Below are positions 1 to 12,314 of a stretch of DNA of 62,000 nt, piece by piece. The position numbers were made by a program, and so were the translations under genes. The first letter of the stretch is position 1. The number at the start of each line of letters is the position of its first letter. Source of the stretch: Glandiceps talaboti (Eukaryota > Hemichordata > Enteropneusta > Spengelidae); NCBI RefSeq assembly GCF_964340395.1, contig NC_135555.1:18478115-18540114 (forward strand), given 5' to 3'. A model generated the notes under the pieces. The model ran no database searches, had not been told where the DNA came from, and worked only from the letters and a program-made list of their open reading frames with translations.

Positions 1-2204
1 CAAATCATTTTTTTTACATGAGGCATATCATAAGTGAAGAAATACAGCAAGGATAAAAATCATATTTCAAAAATATTTTATTGATTTTTTCATGCTTTAA
101 CTTATTTAGATGAAAATTATAACTTTTTTGTATATCACTTTTATTGAAGTTGTTTTATTTCTTTATTGAAATTGTCCATCTAATACAATGGTGAAATTTT
201 TATTATCGATGTTTACTGTTGCATAGACTCATACTGTTATGTTCACCTTTCTATTTTGGAAATGGTGACCATTGCAGAAATGCATTCAACTTTTCATGAT
301 CATGTCCCCATCAAAAGGGAGCCCTCTAGAGGTCACAATTCGTAAATCATTCCCAAAAAAAAAAGACAAAAGTAACAACCTGAACAAAATCCTCATCTTT
401 TTACGACAAAACAATTTTTATGAATCAAACCAACCATATTGCAAAATAAGTTGTTGCTTTGCAGTCTGAATTACCATGGTAACTGATGATAAATTATCTG
501 ATTTGTGGATGAAAGATTTATTTCTGTTTTGTGATATTTCCACCTAGATACCAGGTCCCATCTGACATTACTATCATACAAATACTTCATACATTGAATG
601 TTGAAAGAATAAAAAGATATGAAAAACTGCTTTGTTTGAAAATTAATTACATTGGAGGGGAACAGATGGGATGCAGGTTGAAAACATATGTTGCGCTTGG
701 ACTGTTCCATTTTGCTATGTAGGGATGTCTACACTCTACGAGTCGAGGTGGTTGTCAACATATAACTTTTACTTCACCAATAACTACCGACAAACATGTA
801 ACGTTCGAACAGAAGATCCAAAGATGAAAAATGCAGACAGGAAAAATAAAGTTGAAGTGTTAATTAAGTCACTTTTTTAACAAAGTTAATTAAGTTTGGT
901 TTTATAAGTAATGTTATTTAATTTGAACAACTGCAGTCACCACAGTACATTGTAATTTGTATGATATGCAATTGACACTTTTGAAATCTAGTCGCTAGGC
1001 TCGATTGATTTTCTCAAAACTACATTCTATTCTCTCGGCCACAACTTTTTTTTTATATCAATGTTTACTTCTTATTTGTATGTTATTTTGCGGGAAATAA
1101 ATTTCAATTTCAATTACAATTTCAAGTACATGCAGCACATACAGACAGTACACATACAAGCTTTCTCGTCTAGTTTTCATACTGAAAAGTGAAATTATAA
1201 CAGGAATACTGAATACTCTAAAATATACATTTTTTCCACAACACAGTCCCCCATATGCACAGGATATTATTACCTCGGATATCACTTTTACAGCTAAATA
1301 TCAGGACATTGCATATCATCAATAACACCACTGTGGTGTTTTCACTAATGTAAGGGGAACCTCTGTAACAGAGGGGAGAAACATCGTACAAATGGTGTGA
1401 CACATATCCATACCCCCTTTAGACTGGTGTTTTCGCTAAGGTTTGGGAACTCCTGTAAGAGAAGAGAGGGGAGAAACTTTGCACGTATGCATACCCATAC
1501 CTTGTACTCCAATTTGGAAAGGGTAGAAAAATCTTGGAATTCAGATATTAAAATTGTATCTCCTTACTACACATCCTTATGGAAGAATGTGCCTCAGGGA
1601 CCAATTAGTTTGACAATCACTTGTACATATAGCGCCAATCACCCCAAAATTTGCTGTAAGTTTGTTCCAGGTCAATTTGAAATCATAACTGAAATTTGGT
1701 CATTCACGTGATCTAGGAAATCTTCAATCCTTCATTTTCCCATAGAGCTACTATTATTATTAGAAGTATTTATGGTTTATTTATATTGTACATAGCAGCC
1801 TACCGGCTGAATTGCGACAATATTACGCAGATCATTTTAAACTGCCCAGGATATAGAATTGACACATTAAAATATTGATAAACCTTACAACTGCCGACAA
1901 CGACATCAAAAAGTGTACTATAAAATGACTAGTGTAACACACACAAGACAGTTTAAAATACTTTACAAAAGGACTTAGTGGTAAATTTAAAACTAATTAA
2001 ATCCAAGTGATACATTGCTCTGATCCTCATTCCATAATATGATCATGTATGTGATTGTGAAGAGTTACGCACCCTTGGAACTGAGCTATATGGTTACAAA
2101 TGAAAATGAAAATTTTTACTCACAGATTCAAATACTAGATGTAAATAGAACTAATATAGCTATATTCCACAAAGTTTTATCACTGACCATGTGAATGTAA
2201 AGTT
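1..2204. other. Non-coding, no gene seen
   Basis: AT-rich sequence with only short chance reading frames, many of which open with TTG or CTG rather than ATG. I see no splice-bounded exon, no recognisable protein motif and no clear repeat. It could be intergenic, or an intron or UTR of a gene continuing off the left edge. Confidence 0.5.
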
Positions 2205-2645
2205 ATTATTATTATTATTCTTTATTTCAGGCCAGCGGCCCATACAAATAAAAAAGAAAGAAAAAACACTAAAATGAAACACTGAAGTGAAAACCTTCCA
2301 AAAATTAAAGTCTAAAAAGTACAAAAAGCACTAATAAAGAATCGACCTAAAGTGTTTCCAAAAGTTAGAATGGAAATAGGAATTGGAAAGTACACAACTG
2401 TAAATAACAGTATTCTTGCTGTCCATTAAACGTTCACAAAATGTAAATAACAACTTACGTTGCAATGAAGTAAAATTGAGGATATTCCTAATTACAAAAT
2501 TATGACTGATACTAACATCGTGTTTAAGATAAAAAATCAAACGCAACACATTATGATAGGCCACTTTCAAGGTAGATATCTGTTTTATATTTAACATCAA
2601 GAATTTTATTTGTAGCATGTGTTCTGTCCTGATCCTGGAAGACAA
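2205..2645 (-). mobile_element. Decayed LINE 3' end (RT C-terminal remnant)
   Basis: The minus strand has a 104-residue frame (2331-2645) that reads like the C-terminal tail of a LINE reverse transcriptase ORF: a block of the type 'LKVAYHNVLRLIFYL', then 'ISHNFVIRNILNFTSLQRK' and 'FCERLMDSKN'. This region follows the RT domain in Jockey/CR1-like elements. Downstream on the same strand a short UTR with AATAAA-like sequence ends in an ATT microsatellite (2205-2222), the usual 3' tail of such elements. The catalytic RT domain is absent, so this is a 5'-truncated dead copy. The family is recognised from memory of the motif pattern only; the clade is uncertain. Confidence 0.6.
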
Positions 2646-2649
2646 CCCT

Positions 2650-3035
2650 CTTCATCACTGGCTATTTGGTTCTCATGAAGAACACTGTCAAGCCAGAAAG
2701 CCAAGTCACTGATTAATCACACTGACCTGAACAGATCAGAAACTTTTGAAAGCTACACAGAACTTCACTATGTTAAACTAAATCTTTGTTATATTGTTGT
2801 TATTCATTTGGAAATATGCATTAAAAAAAAGAGAAAATAATATCGAAAACTTTTCTTAAATACCCTTGTAGAACAATAGAAACTTAAAGAAATCATGTGC
2901 AATGAAAAATCTGACCACAGCTCTTAGCCAGTTTATCAAAATTAGCAATGTACAAAGGTACCACACCACCTCTGCATTTAAATTTCTCTATTGGATAAAT
3001 CATGATTTATCATGTATTACATTTTATAACTTTAT
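2650..3035. other. Non-coding, nothing recognised
   Basis: No supported frame, splice pair or repeat was found between the LINE remnant and the GTT array. Confidence 0.4.
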
Positions 3036-3039
3036 TTCA

Positions 3040-3076
<37 letters not shown>

Positions 3077-3412
3077 CTTATCCTTGTTCTCGCCACTGCC
3101 ATATTGCCGTTGCTGTGGTTGTTGTCATCATCATCGTTGTTGTTACTGTTGTTGTTGTTGTCGTTGTTGTTGTTGTTGTCTTTGTTCTCGCCACTGCCAT
3201 ATTGCCATTGCTGTGGTCGTTGTTGTTACTGTTGTTGTTGTTGTCGTTGTTGTTGTCTTTGTTCTCGCCACTGCCATATTGCCATTGCTGTGGTCGTTGT
3301 TGTTACTGTTGTTGTTGTTGTCGTTGTTCTCACCACCGGCACCATCATTGTTGTTATTGTTGTTATTGTTGAGGAAACTTTGATTCAACTCTGGCATATG
3401 AATGTTGTTGTT

Positions 3413-3460
<48 letters not shown>

Positions 3461-3465
3461 GAGGA
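3040..3465. repeat. (GTT)n compound microsatellite with nested minisatellite
   Basis: GTT/TGT trinucleotide runs are interrupted by a recurring unit of about 75 bp containing 'TTCTCGCCACTGCCATATTG' (near 3087, 3187 and 3263). A second small repeat, 'GAGGAAACTTTGATTCAACT', occurs near 3370 and again just after the array near 3461. The long Val/Leu/Cys frames on + and the poly-Asn frame on - are products of this repeat and not proteins. Confidence 0.9.
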
Positions 3466-3499
3466 AACTTTGATTCAACTCTGGCATATACATGTATAA

Positions 3500-6400
3500 G
3501 AAATTGTTGCCCTTTTATTACTAGTTCATTAAAATAATCAGTTTCACACCAACGCAGACTTTTTTTTTGATGAAACCGTCCAAGTCTACTTTATACAAAA
3601 TGAACAACTACAGGCAATCCATAGCAAGGATAATAACTTGTATTACTACCTTACATTACTAGTTAATTATTAGTATAGTCAATTATGTACCAAAGTACAC
3701 TTTTTTTTTTTAGGCAGCAGACAAATTTTAGTTTACATAAACTGTACACATACAGGAAATTCATACCATAGGTTACCTCATTGCAACAAGCCAGACACCA
3801 AAGGCCATTTCTGTAGTATTGCTAGTACTAGCATTCATCACTTTACAAACTACTATCTATTTGTGCTGGTACACATATCCCAAGAATACTCTCCACCCAC
3901 CATGCTTTCTATCGTATCGTGACACGCGACAGGTGGGACTGGCATACCAACAATAAACAATAACATGCAGGTAGTGAAAGACATGCAAAGAACAAACCAG
4001 CATTTTACTAATAAGGTGTACCATCACTACGTGTGTACAGATACAACAATGCAAATTACAAATCGCCACCTAGGTCACACCCTCAAACTCTCTCTGCTTT
4101 CCAACACATCGTATAGCTTTGTGTCCTTAACACTAACTTGTATAAACTTTAGTTTGCATGTTATTTGGTGAATACTAAAAAACCCGAAATTTTCGCTAAA
4201 GATATATTTTCGCTTACTCTGCTGGAAAACTAAAACACACAAAAATAAGCATTGACTAAAATGTCTTCTTTGTACATTTAATACAATGTACCAGTCTGGT
4301 AATTAGTAAAAAATAAGTAGTGACTAAAATGTCTTCTTGTACATGAAAACAATACAGTACAAGTCTGGTCATTAGTGAAAGTTAGTCTTTGAGAGGCTGA
4401 AGATTCAAAAATTGCTAAATTTTTTGTAGCGAAAATAACTTGGTTTAGTATCACATTAACGGTGAGACTGTAGGTCAACTGCTAAAATCTGTATAAAATT
4501 GAACTATGGTAAATTACTACAAGGGTATCAAAATTTAAGAATAATTCTGAATATGCCATTGTGTTATTATTTATTATTAGATGTGATAGGGATGGGAATG
4601 TTTCTATCTATAGTTATCATTTACAGCATAGTTTAAATGCTGTCATTGAGTATATATAGCACAATGGCTATAGATAGGTTAGCTTTGTAAAAATACCACT
4701 TTCAATAAGGGTCACGAACATGCACACACAAATAGTAATTTGTGGCAACTTTTCAAGACCCTTCAGAAACAGTGTGCCCTCTAACTTCTAAGCCAATTTG
4801 ATGCACCACCGACGCACACAATTTCTAGTGACGCACCAATATTTGGTGTTCCCCTATCTCTTACTATGTGGTGACTCACAAGAAATCCCACTTTTTATCA
4901 TTTTGACTCGCAACAACAAAATTTGGCTATCATTAGAGGGCACACTGTTCAGAAACAAATACCTGCAAAATATTACCCCAATAAGGCCTAATACAAAAAT
5001 TGTGTGGTTCCAGTTACGTGCAATTTTAGAATAGGTGGGGTAGGTAGATATTTTTTTTTTTTTTTTTTTCCAATTGTTTTCCAAATGGTCTCTGCGTTAT
5101 TTATTTATTTCTGTCAGATGTACAGCCATTACAGATTGGAAGAACAGTTTTATTTTGTCTTTTTAAGTTGATGTCAGTTTCAGCATCCACTATTTCTCGT
5201 GAGACTTCACAATTTTTGCGATTTTGTTATTTTTTTCTTGAATACGTAAAAAAAATTAGGGTTGGCGTCAAAAGCTAGGAGGGGTCAGGTAACCGGAACC
5301 AAACAAATATTTTTTTTAGGCCAAATACATATACCCAGCTTGTACCCCTTCAAAATTTAATATATCAAATCAAAGTTACAACATCCCATCATACCTTTCA
5401 TACACTCAACGACGATAAATTAAAACTGAATATTTGTAAACAACAAAAATGACAGTCCGGTAACATATTTACATACATTCCAACTCATAATAGATACAAT
5501 GATATACACCACTACTGTTTTTTTATATAAAAAAACACGTGACTGAAATCCCTGGAGTAACAATTAACTAGAGTGAAATATGGCATCCCCATATGTTTGA
5601 TTGAATCTGTCAGAAAACAGAACACAGATCCTAAAATGCTAATTGCTATTATCCAAACACAATGTGTTGTACATTATTTATCATGGAACCTACAACTTGG
5701 CAGCTAAAGTATGTCAGCTATAAAATCCATTACAAGTACAACACACAAGAATAGAATTTTTTTAATTAAAAAGCAAAACAGCTGTAGTACTATACATTGT
5801 GTACGGCAAGCTGTCAACATACTGTTTATTTCACTGGCGGCAGATACATCTATCAAAGCTCCGAACAACGTTTACACACTCCTGAATTATGACTAGATGT
5901 ATAGGTAACATTGACATTTCTCTCCGTTCCCCACTTTCTGTTACAAGGACACTAACCTTCAAATCATGCAAGCTAGGACACAGAATTGAACTTGTACATA
6001 AAATAAATTGCTACAGTATCCCTCATTTCCTGATATAAACTTTTGTAAACAGCTGAAGCTCACTGTATCACTTTAAATTACGTACCTCTTACCTGAGTGG
6101 CGCGAGTGTTTTCTGATTGAATGGTACGATTAATGAAGTACTTAACTTCTTATTGGTCATCCCTTCCACCCTGTACTCAAATGATTTCTAATTAGAGTAA
6201 GTTCAAACCGTATGGAAACCATGCAAAAATAGCATGGCTGGTATGCAATGGTACAACTATAGCCCGTTTACTACAGACCCGGTAATATCGACAATCACAT
6301 TTCATGGTAACTTATGAATATTCATGAATTCAAATTTGTAAACATATTTTGACAGTAATATAGTCATAATTCCTGGATCAGTGGATGGTTGGCGTGTATA

Positions 6401-6615
6401 AGGTCCACCAAGCGCAAATATGTGAGATAATTTTGTATTTGATGTAACTCGCTGTAGGCAACTATATGGCACCCATGAAATACAAATGTAGCAATGTAAA
6501 ATTTTAATACACAACTTCCCCACACTGTTCATCATAATGCCATACATTACCACTGGCAGAGACCTACAACAGCACAATGACCCAGTATACGTAAATCCTT
6601 CGAGAACATACAATA
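3500..6615. other. Non-coding stretch
   Basis: About 3.1 kb of AT-rich sequence with poly-T and poly-A tracts (for example near 5050-5070) and local direct duplications such as the 'TAAAATGTCTTCTT' motif at 4258 and 4325. I see no exon or RNA gene. Confidence 0.45.
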
Positions 6616-6624
6616 CAATCTCTA

Positions 6625-6830
6625 TAAGTGTATAGGATTAAATCCTTCCTACAGCAACCTCTATCCTACCAGGTCACCAATTATACAGCTGGATTGATTG
6701 GGGCACAATCGTGGATCGAATCTTGCCAAAGGACTTTAGACATTCGGAAACAAACAGCAGTGGTGAGACTCAAACCAGTGACGGCAGCTACTTACAGATT
6801 CTGAGCCCAGCCACTCTAACCATTCATCCA
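6625..6830 (-). mobile_element. tRNA-derived SINE, 3'-truncated copy
   Basis: Read on the minus strand, it starts with 'GAATGGTTAGAGTGGCTGG' (A-box-like) and keeps a decayed B-box region and the body sequence shared with the SINE copies at 13834-14165 and 18383-18690, including the segment related to 'CCTGGTAGGATAGAGGTTGC'. The 3' tail with 'AAGCGCTTTGAGC' is missing. It lies against a CATC/CATT microsatellite. Confidence 0.7.
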
Positions 6831-6898
6831 TCCATCCATCCATCCATTCATTCATTCATTCATTCATTCATTCATTCATTCATTCATTCATTCATTCA
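6821..6898. repeat. (CATC)n/(CATT)n microsatellite
   Basis: About 78 bp of CATC repeats passing into CATT repeats, immediately beside the SINE head. Confidence 0.95.
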
Positions 6899-6899
6899 C

Positions 6900-7445
6900 T
6901 ATCATGACAGCTGGAACAATTGATTTTCAAACTATAATATTCTGAAATGTTTTGGGGGACTAACATATACTAAGACTTAAGTATATTCACTTACATGGAT
7001 GCACTGTCACAGTGACGGTCTAGGATATACATGTATGTATGTATTCTCTGACTGTGAAAGTGATTCTGACCTTTGACATGTCCATTGACACCTTGTAATT
7101 TGAATACAAAGCATATAGTATACATAGAGCCCATTATGAACAAAAATGGAAAAAATCATGGTAGGACTGATACATGGTATGTCTAGTATCTAAAAATACA
7201 TTGAGTTATTTTGCTTTAAATAGATAAAGCATATGTAGTGCTTTTTTATTTAAATTTATCTATAAGTCATGTATTTACCAGTTAGGACCATGAAATATAG
7301 TTAGTTATTTTGCTTTTACAAATTAATGTAAAGAAAACAAATCGATGTATTGTTTTTATTTAATTTTACTAGAATTCATGTAGTTAAAAATTGTTGTACC
7401 ACAGTACTGGGATGATAAAATACAACTGACTCATAACTTAATATA
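6900..7445. other. Non-coding
   Basis: AT-rich sequence with weak local repetition ('TTATTTTGCTTT' near 7206 and 7305). No feature supported. Confidence 0.4.
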
Positions 7446-7880
7446 TTTTGTGCTTTTTTTTGTTCCGATGTTTAACTGAAAGTGAGAAATTGCTGCTTGG
7501 CAATCTCAAATAGGTGAGATCACGCTGAAAATGTGAGCAACATGTCAGCGTACTACTAGCCATTTCAAAATGCTGCATGCCTTGCTACTTTTGCCATATT
7601 TAATGGGATTGGGTCACCTATGAACATGTATTGGGTCTTGAAGGCTCAGTAATTAATGTTGGAGGTAGAAATGTCTGATTTTTTGGCAGGTAAGGTGTAA
7701 TTTAGCAGAAAAATCCACACAACTTTGCGATTCAGATTTGAATTGCTTCCATCTATTTGCGTTAACATTACAGGAATTGTAGCATTTGTTTCCAGTTAAA
7801 AATCAGAATGAAACAAAACACAAAAAAGAAGAAGGAAACCCTCAAAAATCACAACAAACTTTACAATTATTACAACTAGA
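7446..7880 (+). mobile_element. Inverted-repeat (MITE-like) element, family A copy 1
   Basis: The core ('GAGATCACGCTGAAAA', 'GTCAGCGTACTAC', 'TTTCAAAATGCTGCATGC', 'GGGATTGGGTCA') recurs at 15985-16310. The left end ('TGTGCTTTTTTTTGTTCCGA' and onward to 'TTTAACTG') is an imperfect inverted copy of the right end (7790-7840, 'CCAGTTAAAAATCAGAATGA'). It has no coding capacity, so it is probably a non-autonomous DNA element. The precise ends and target duplication are not resolved. Confidence 0.55.
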
Positions 7881-8204
7881 AAGACTTGTATTATAAAACC
7901 ATGTTCTCACAGTCAGAGGCATGAAGAATTAAGTCCTGAAAGTACAAGTTTTGGGAGTCACGAAAATATTTGTTATACTAGAAAGACATCACTATCAAGA
8001 GGTTACAGTTAATTACATTGTATGCTGATGGTTCAAGAAATGACAATTGTGCTATTGTTAACACATTCCCTTTACTTGTTTTCTGATTGACATTCTTATC
8101 TTGGGTTCTGAAATAAACCCCTGGTTTGTCTGTTTAGTTCCCTATCTGTTCATCTATATAGTGTCAATCTGTCTTTAGGTCTGATGTCTATCTGTAAGTC
8201 AATC

Positions 8205-8343
8205 TGTTTTCCTGTCTTGGTCTTTTTAACAGTCTGCCAATTCATCTGTCTGTCTCTTTGTTTGTTCATTTGTCCATCTGTCAGTCAGTCAGTCAGTCAG
8301 TCAGCCTGTCTGTCGGTCTAGTGCATGTCTGTTTGTCTGTTTT

Positions 8344-8374
<31 letters not shown>

Positions 8375-8556
8375 CCCTGTCTGTCTCTCTGTGTCCACAT
8401 CTGTGTGGAATTGGTGTAGTGCAGGCCTGTCTTGTGTCTGTTTGTCTGTCTGTCTATTTGTCTGTCTGTCTGTCTGTCTATTTGTCTGTTGGTCTGTTGG
8501 TCTTGTGAATGTATATCTGTCTGTCTGTCTCTCACTGTTTCTTGTCTGTCTGTCTG

Positions 8557-8621
<65 letters not shown>

Positions 8622-8870
8622 GAGTGTCAATTAATCTGTCGGTTTAGTGTCAACCTAAAGTCAGTCTGTCTGTCTGTCTGTCTGTTGGTCTAATATATAT
8701 CAATCTGTTTGTCTGTGTCAGTCTGTTAATCTAATGTGTCTGTGTGTCTGCCTGTGTCTGTCTGTGTTTGTCTGTCTTGGTCTAGTGTATGTCTGTCTGT
8801 CTCTGTCTCACTGTATCTGTTTGTCTATCTGTCAAGTTGTCTGTTGATTTGTATCTGTATGTCTATTGGT
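8205..8870. repeat. (TCTG)n interrupted tetranucleotide array
   Basis: Roughly 650 bp dominated by TCTG/TGTC repeats with interspersed variants. Long Cys/Leu/Ser/Val frames here are repeat artefacts. Confidence 0.95.
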
Positions 8871-8899
8871 CTGTTTCTGTCATCTGTGTCTATTTGGGG

Positions 8900-10555
8900 G
8901 TTTATATCTCCTGTTCTAATCAATCTGTCACTCCATAAAATTATTTGAACAAAATCTTTTCTTGTCTGCAGTAGTACACAAAATAAACTACAAACTGTTA
9001 ATAATAATATCCTAAGGAACTCAAGTAGATTTTACCTACAGAAACCATCAGCAATAAAAACTTTATTTCTAGTTTACCAAACAATGAAAGTGACTACGCA
9101 TATTTATTGCATGTTTGGCAGTGGTAGTATTTAGTTCAGCTAAGGACAAAGAAATTATACATTTATCTTTTCACAAATTGCACTATTGTATTTACAGCAC
9201 AAACTATTTGCAATAAACTAGAAATAATGAGATGTTTGTTGTATACAGTTTGTATAATACAAAACACCCAACAAAGTACACATGTACACATTAACATGGT
9301 ACCGCTACAAATGTAGGCTAGCTGACTTCATAGCAAACTGTCTCTCAAGGTTCAAGTTTACACAGCATGATACAATCAACAAAAACCTGTTGCCCTGTCA
9401 ACACGACAAGCTGGATAACCAAAATTTGTCATTTCGTCAACAAAACCAGCTTGTTATTTTGCAACATGATGGTAGTTTATCATTGTCAATAGTGCCAGCT
9501 AGCTGTAAAAAAAAAACTTTCCACTGGTAGGGTAGTCAAAAAAAGGGACTAATACTGATACCTATATCTAAATACTAGGCTGCTGGGAAACCTGCATTTT
9601 TGGCCAGATTTGGTCAGAGTGTGTCAACCACATGACTAGCTGTGAGTCCTCAAAATAAAAGAAAACATTTTAACGTCAATATGATAAAAATTGGGGTTTT
9701 CCTGTGAGTCACCACTTGGCAGGAGATTGGGGAACACTACATGCTGTATACTACTACATGATACGTTGTGTTGTTTAGCCCCGACAGGTGTGGCATATGT
9801 CGTATCCTACAGACCATACACATTGATGTTTGATACAAAATATCAACTTGCTTAGATTTCACAAGACACACACTCCATTTCCTTACTTAGAAGTTTATAA
9901 TTGTCAATATCAATGTACTAATAAGATAACTGATAATTATGCTAACTATTTAGCACTTCTAGTACCTCCCTAAACTGCAGATAAGATCAGTGACTTTACA
10001 TCTAATATACATTGCCTCGTATTGAAAGACAAAGTCTTGGTGTTGTCCATGAAATGAATGGTGGACTTTCTACCGGTACTGCTTAAAGTGTTTGCTATAG
10101 TTACTACTACTATAGTCTAGATGATTCCCTTGGTATTGAATCATCTCTTCACCCTGTCTGACTCAATGAGAAATCATGAACCAAAAGTAAATTAGAGAAC
10201 TAGTACAGACTAGTACATTCCATTCTGATTATTAATATTTACAGACCGGGAGAGTCAACAAGTTTTTACTGTTAGTGAAACTACATGGTGAAAATGGCAC
10301 TGTATACTTACCTTAGGGATTACATAGTTTTAGCATTAGTCTTCATAACACTTTGGCAACTCATACATTTATATATATATACTTGATAACAGTGTTCATA
10401 TCTGTCACAGCTGGATTGGCCTGAAGAATGATGTAATAAGTGTTTTCAGTACTTTTCACTCTCTAAAAATAAAATAAAAATATAACAAATGTGAAAATTG
10501 ATACTTATATGCCTTCATAGAAATCACAGAATGATAACCTCATTATTAAACTGGG
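8900..10555. other. Non-coding stretch
   Basis: No supported exon. Short ATG-started frames such as 9282-9530 have no domain or splice context. Confidence 0.4.
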
Positions 10556-10572
10556 GCGAGGATGGGGTATGG

Positions 10573-10611
10573 TGGTGGGGGGGCGGGGGGGGCGGGGGGG
10601 GGGGGGGGGGG
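10573..10611. repeat. Poly(G) tract
   Basis: A nearly pure G run with single C interruptions, about 39 bp, on the + strand. Confidence 0.9.
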
Positions 10612-10614
10612 TAA

Positions 10615-11138
10615 CCGGGCAATGCAGTCATATTTCATTTGTGACAATGGGACGTTTTGTTCACCACAACACCATATATTTAGTAGTGACCATTAAATGG
10701 TGTTGTGGTGACTGGTGTACAGTAATCATCGTCAGTTTGTCCTGAGGAAGGCAACAGTCACGCTGCCAAAATGTAGACATGAAAAAAAGTAACTTGGTTG
10801 TGTATCGATCAATGAACATATGACAATTATGACAACTATATTTGCCTACTGACTGAGACTGAGAGTTAGAACACACATCAAGCCATCCAACATGTACTTG
10901 ATTACAACAGTACGGTTTACATACAGACATCAAGCCTGTATACACAGACTTATGCCAGGAGTCAGATACTGGGAATTTTACATGCAAAGAGAAACCTTTG
11001 CTATTTAGAAGTCCAAAGATTGTCTTTTATAAAAACAAAAATTGGGACACTAGATGCAAAGATCACTAAGATCACAGAAATGTTTAAGTCACTGGGTTAG
11101 GACCATCAGATTTCAACTGTATTTGCTCACCCCTGGTA
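10615..11138. other. Non-coding
   Basis: No gene recognised. A 108-residue minus frame (10661-10987) has no motif and is treated as chance. Confidence 0.4.
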
Positions 11139-11143
11139 TTTCA

Positions 11144-11432
11144 CAGGGCTCAAAATTCACAGTAGTCCCACCCATGCCCACAGACTACCAATTCTTGTCA
11201 TGGGGCTACCATAATTTGCAGCTGATAGCCCACTCAGGTTACCACTGATTATGTGATGAGGAAGGAAGATTTATTGACATGAAAATATTTTAATAATACA
11301 CATATTTCCAATAGAGGAAATCTGTTTTCAGTTCAGGAATATGGGACTACAGGTCACAATCCTTGGGCTACCAATTTCTGAAATTGGTAGACCACTGGGA
11401 CTACCAAAGAAAAAAGTTAATTTCAAGCTCTG
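11144..11432 (+). mobile_element. TIR element (MITE), family B copy 1
   Basis: It begins 'CAGGGCTCAAAATTCACAG' and ends 'AAGTTAATTTCAAGCTCTG', which are imperfect terminal inverted repeats. The inner 'AGTAGTCCC' and 'GGGACTACC' are inverted too. The element is flanked by the direct duplication TTTCA (11139-11143 and 11433-11437). At 289 bp with no coding capacity it fits a non-autonomous DNA transposon. A second full copy lies 870 bp downstream. Confidence 0.75.
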
Positions 11433-11439
11433 TTTCAAT

Positions 11440-11955
11440 AACCCCTTTAATAAGCATTACATATAAATTACCACTTTTCTTTGGCTTTTAAATTTTGCCA
11501 ATTCAATTTACTTTAAGACAACAAAATGAAAGATATGTTGGTTGATATATTTCAAGACAAGAAATGACGCAAAACGACAAATGTAAGATAAGGACCTTTC
11601 ATTTTTAAAAAGGGCAGCAGGTATTGATCAGAAGGCCAGATAGATTTTACCTATAATTGCCATCTATAACACAATCTGTTGAAGGTAGGGTGAACATTGG
11701 TAGTAACATTTTTTTTATTATAATTCATCAACAACCATATTTCGGAAGGGGAATTAATGCAACTCGATATATGTATGGTATATGTATGGTACAGCATATG
11801 TGCAAGACTGAAGAACATGCAAGCCTAATAAATAGGTTGTATATTAATTATCCAAGCCTGTTTTCCAGCGTAAACAACACGGAGACTAGTATCATTAGAG
11901 TTATAGTCTTAGTGCTATCCTTCATCAAATCTCAAGATCTCTTTTTGAAGTCAGA
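11440..11955. other. Non-coding spacer between MITE copies
   Basis: No feature beyond short chance frames. Confidence 0.4.
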
Positions 11956-11958
11956 GAT

Positions 11959-12015
11959 CAGGGCTCGAAATAATGGTAGTCCCATATCCACAGACTACCA
12001 ATTTTTGTCATGAAG
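11959..12015 (+). mobile_element. Partial family B MITE end
   Basis: 57 bp matching the left end of the family B element ('CAGGGCTCGAAATAATGGTA', then 'CACAGACTACCAATTTTTGT'). It stops exactly where the complete copy 2 starts. It may be the stub of a copy disrupted by the second insertion or a slipped duplication. Confidence 0.6.
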
Positions 12016-12312
12016 CAGGGCTTGAAATTAACAGTAGTCTCATGTCCACAGACTACCAATATTTGTCATGGGACTACCATAATTTTCAGCTGGTAGCCTA
12101 CTCAGGCTACCACTGATTGTACAATGATTTAAAGGATGGTAGATTTACAGACATGAAAATATTTCAATAACACAGTCACATATTTCCATTAGAGGAGCTC
12201 TGTTTTCAGTTCAGGAATATATAGGAATATTGGTCTCCATCTTTGGGCTACCAATTTCAGAAAGTGGGACATCACTGGGACTACCAAAGGAAAAAGTTAA
12301 TTTCACGTCCTG
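12016..12312 (+). mobile_element. TIR element (MITE), family B copy 2
   Basis: 297 bp starting 'CAGGGCTTGAAATTAACAG' and ending 'AAGTTAATTTCACGTCCTG', with inverted ends. It is collinear with copy 1 throughout ('GACTACCAAT', 'TGACATGAAAATATTT'-like, 'TCTGTTTTCAGTTCAGGAAT'). Confidence 0.75.
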
Positions 12313-12314
12313 GA

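Noticed and set aside
2902-3499. Val/Leu/Cys-rich and poly-Asn frames of 114-165 residues
   Set aside because: Products of the GTT array, with no gene context.
8293-8948. Cys/Leu/Val and Arg/Gln/Thr-Asp repeat frames
   Set aside because: TCTG microsatellite artefacts.
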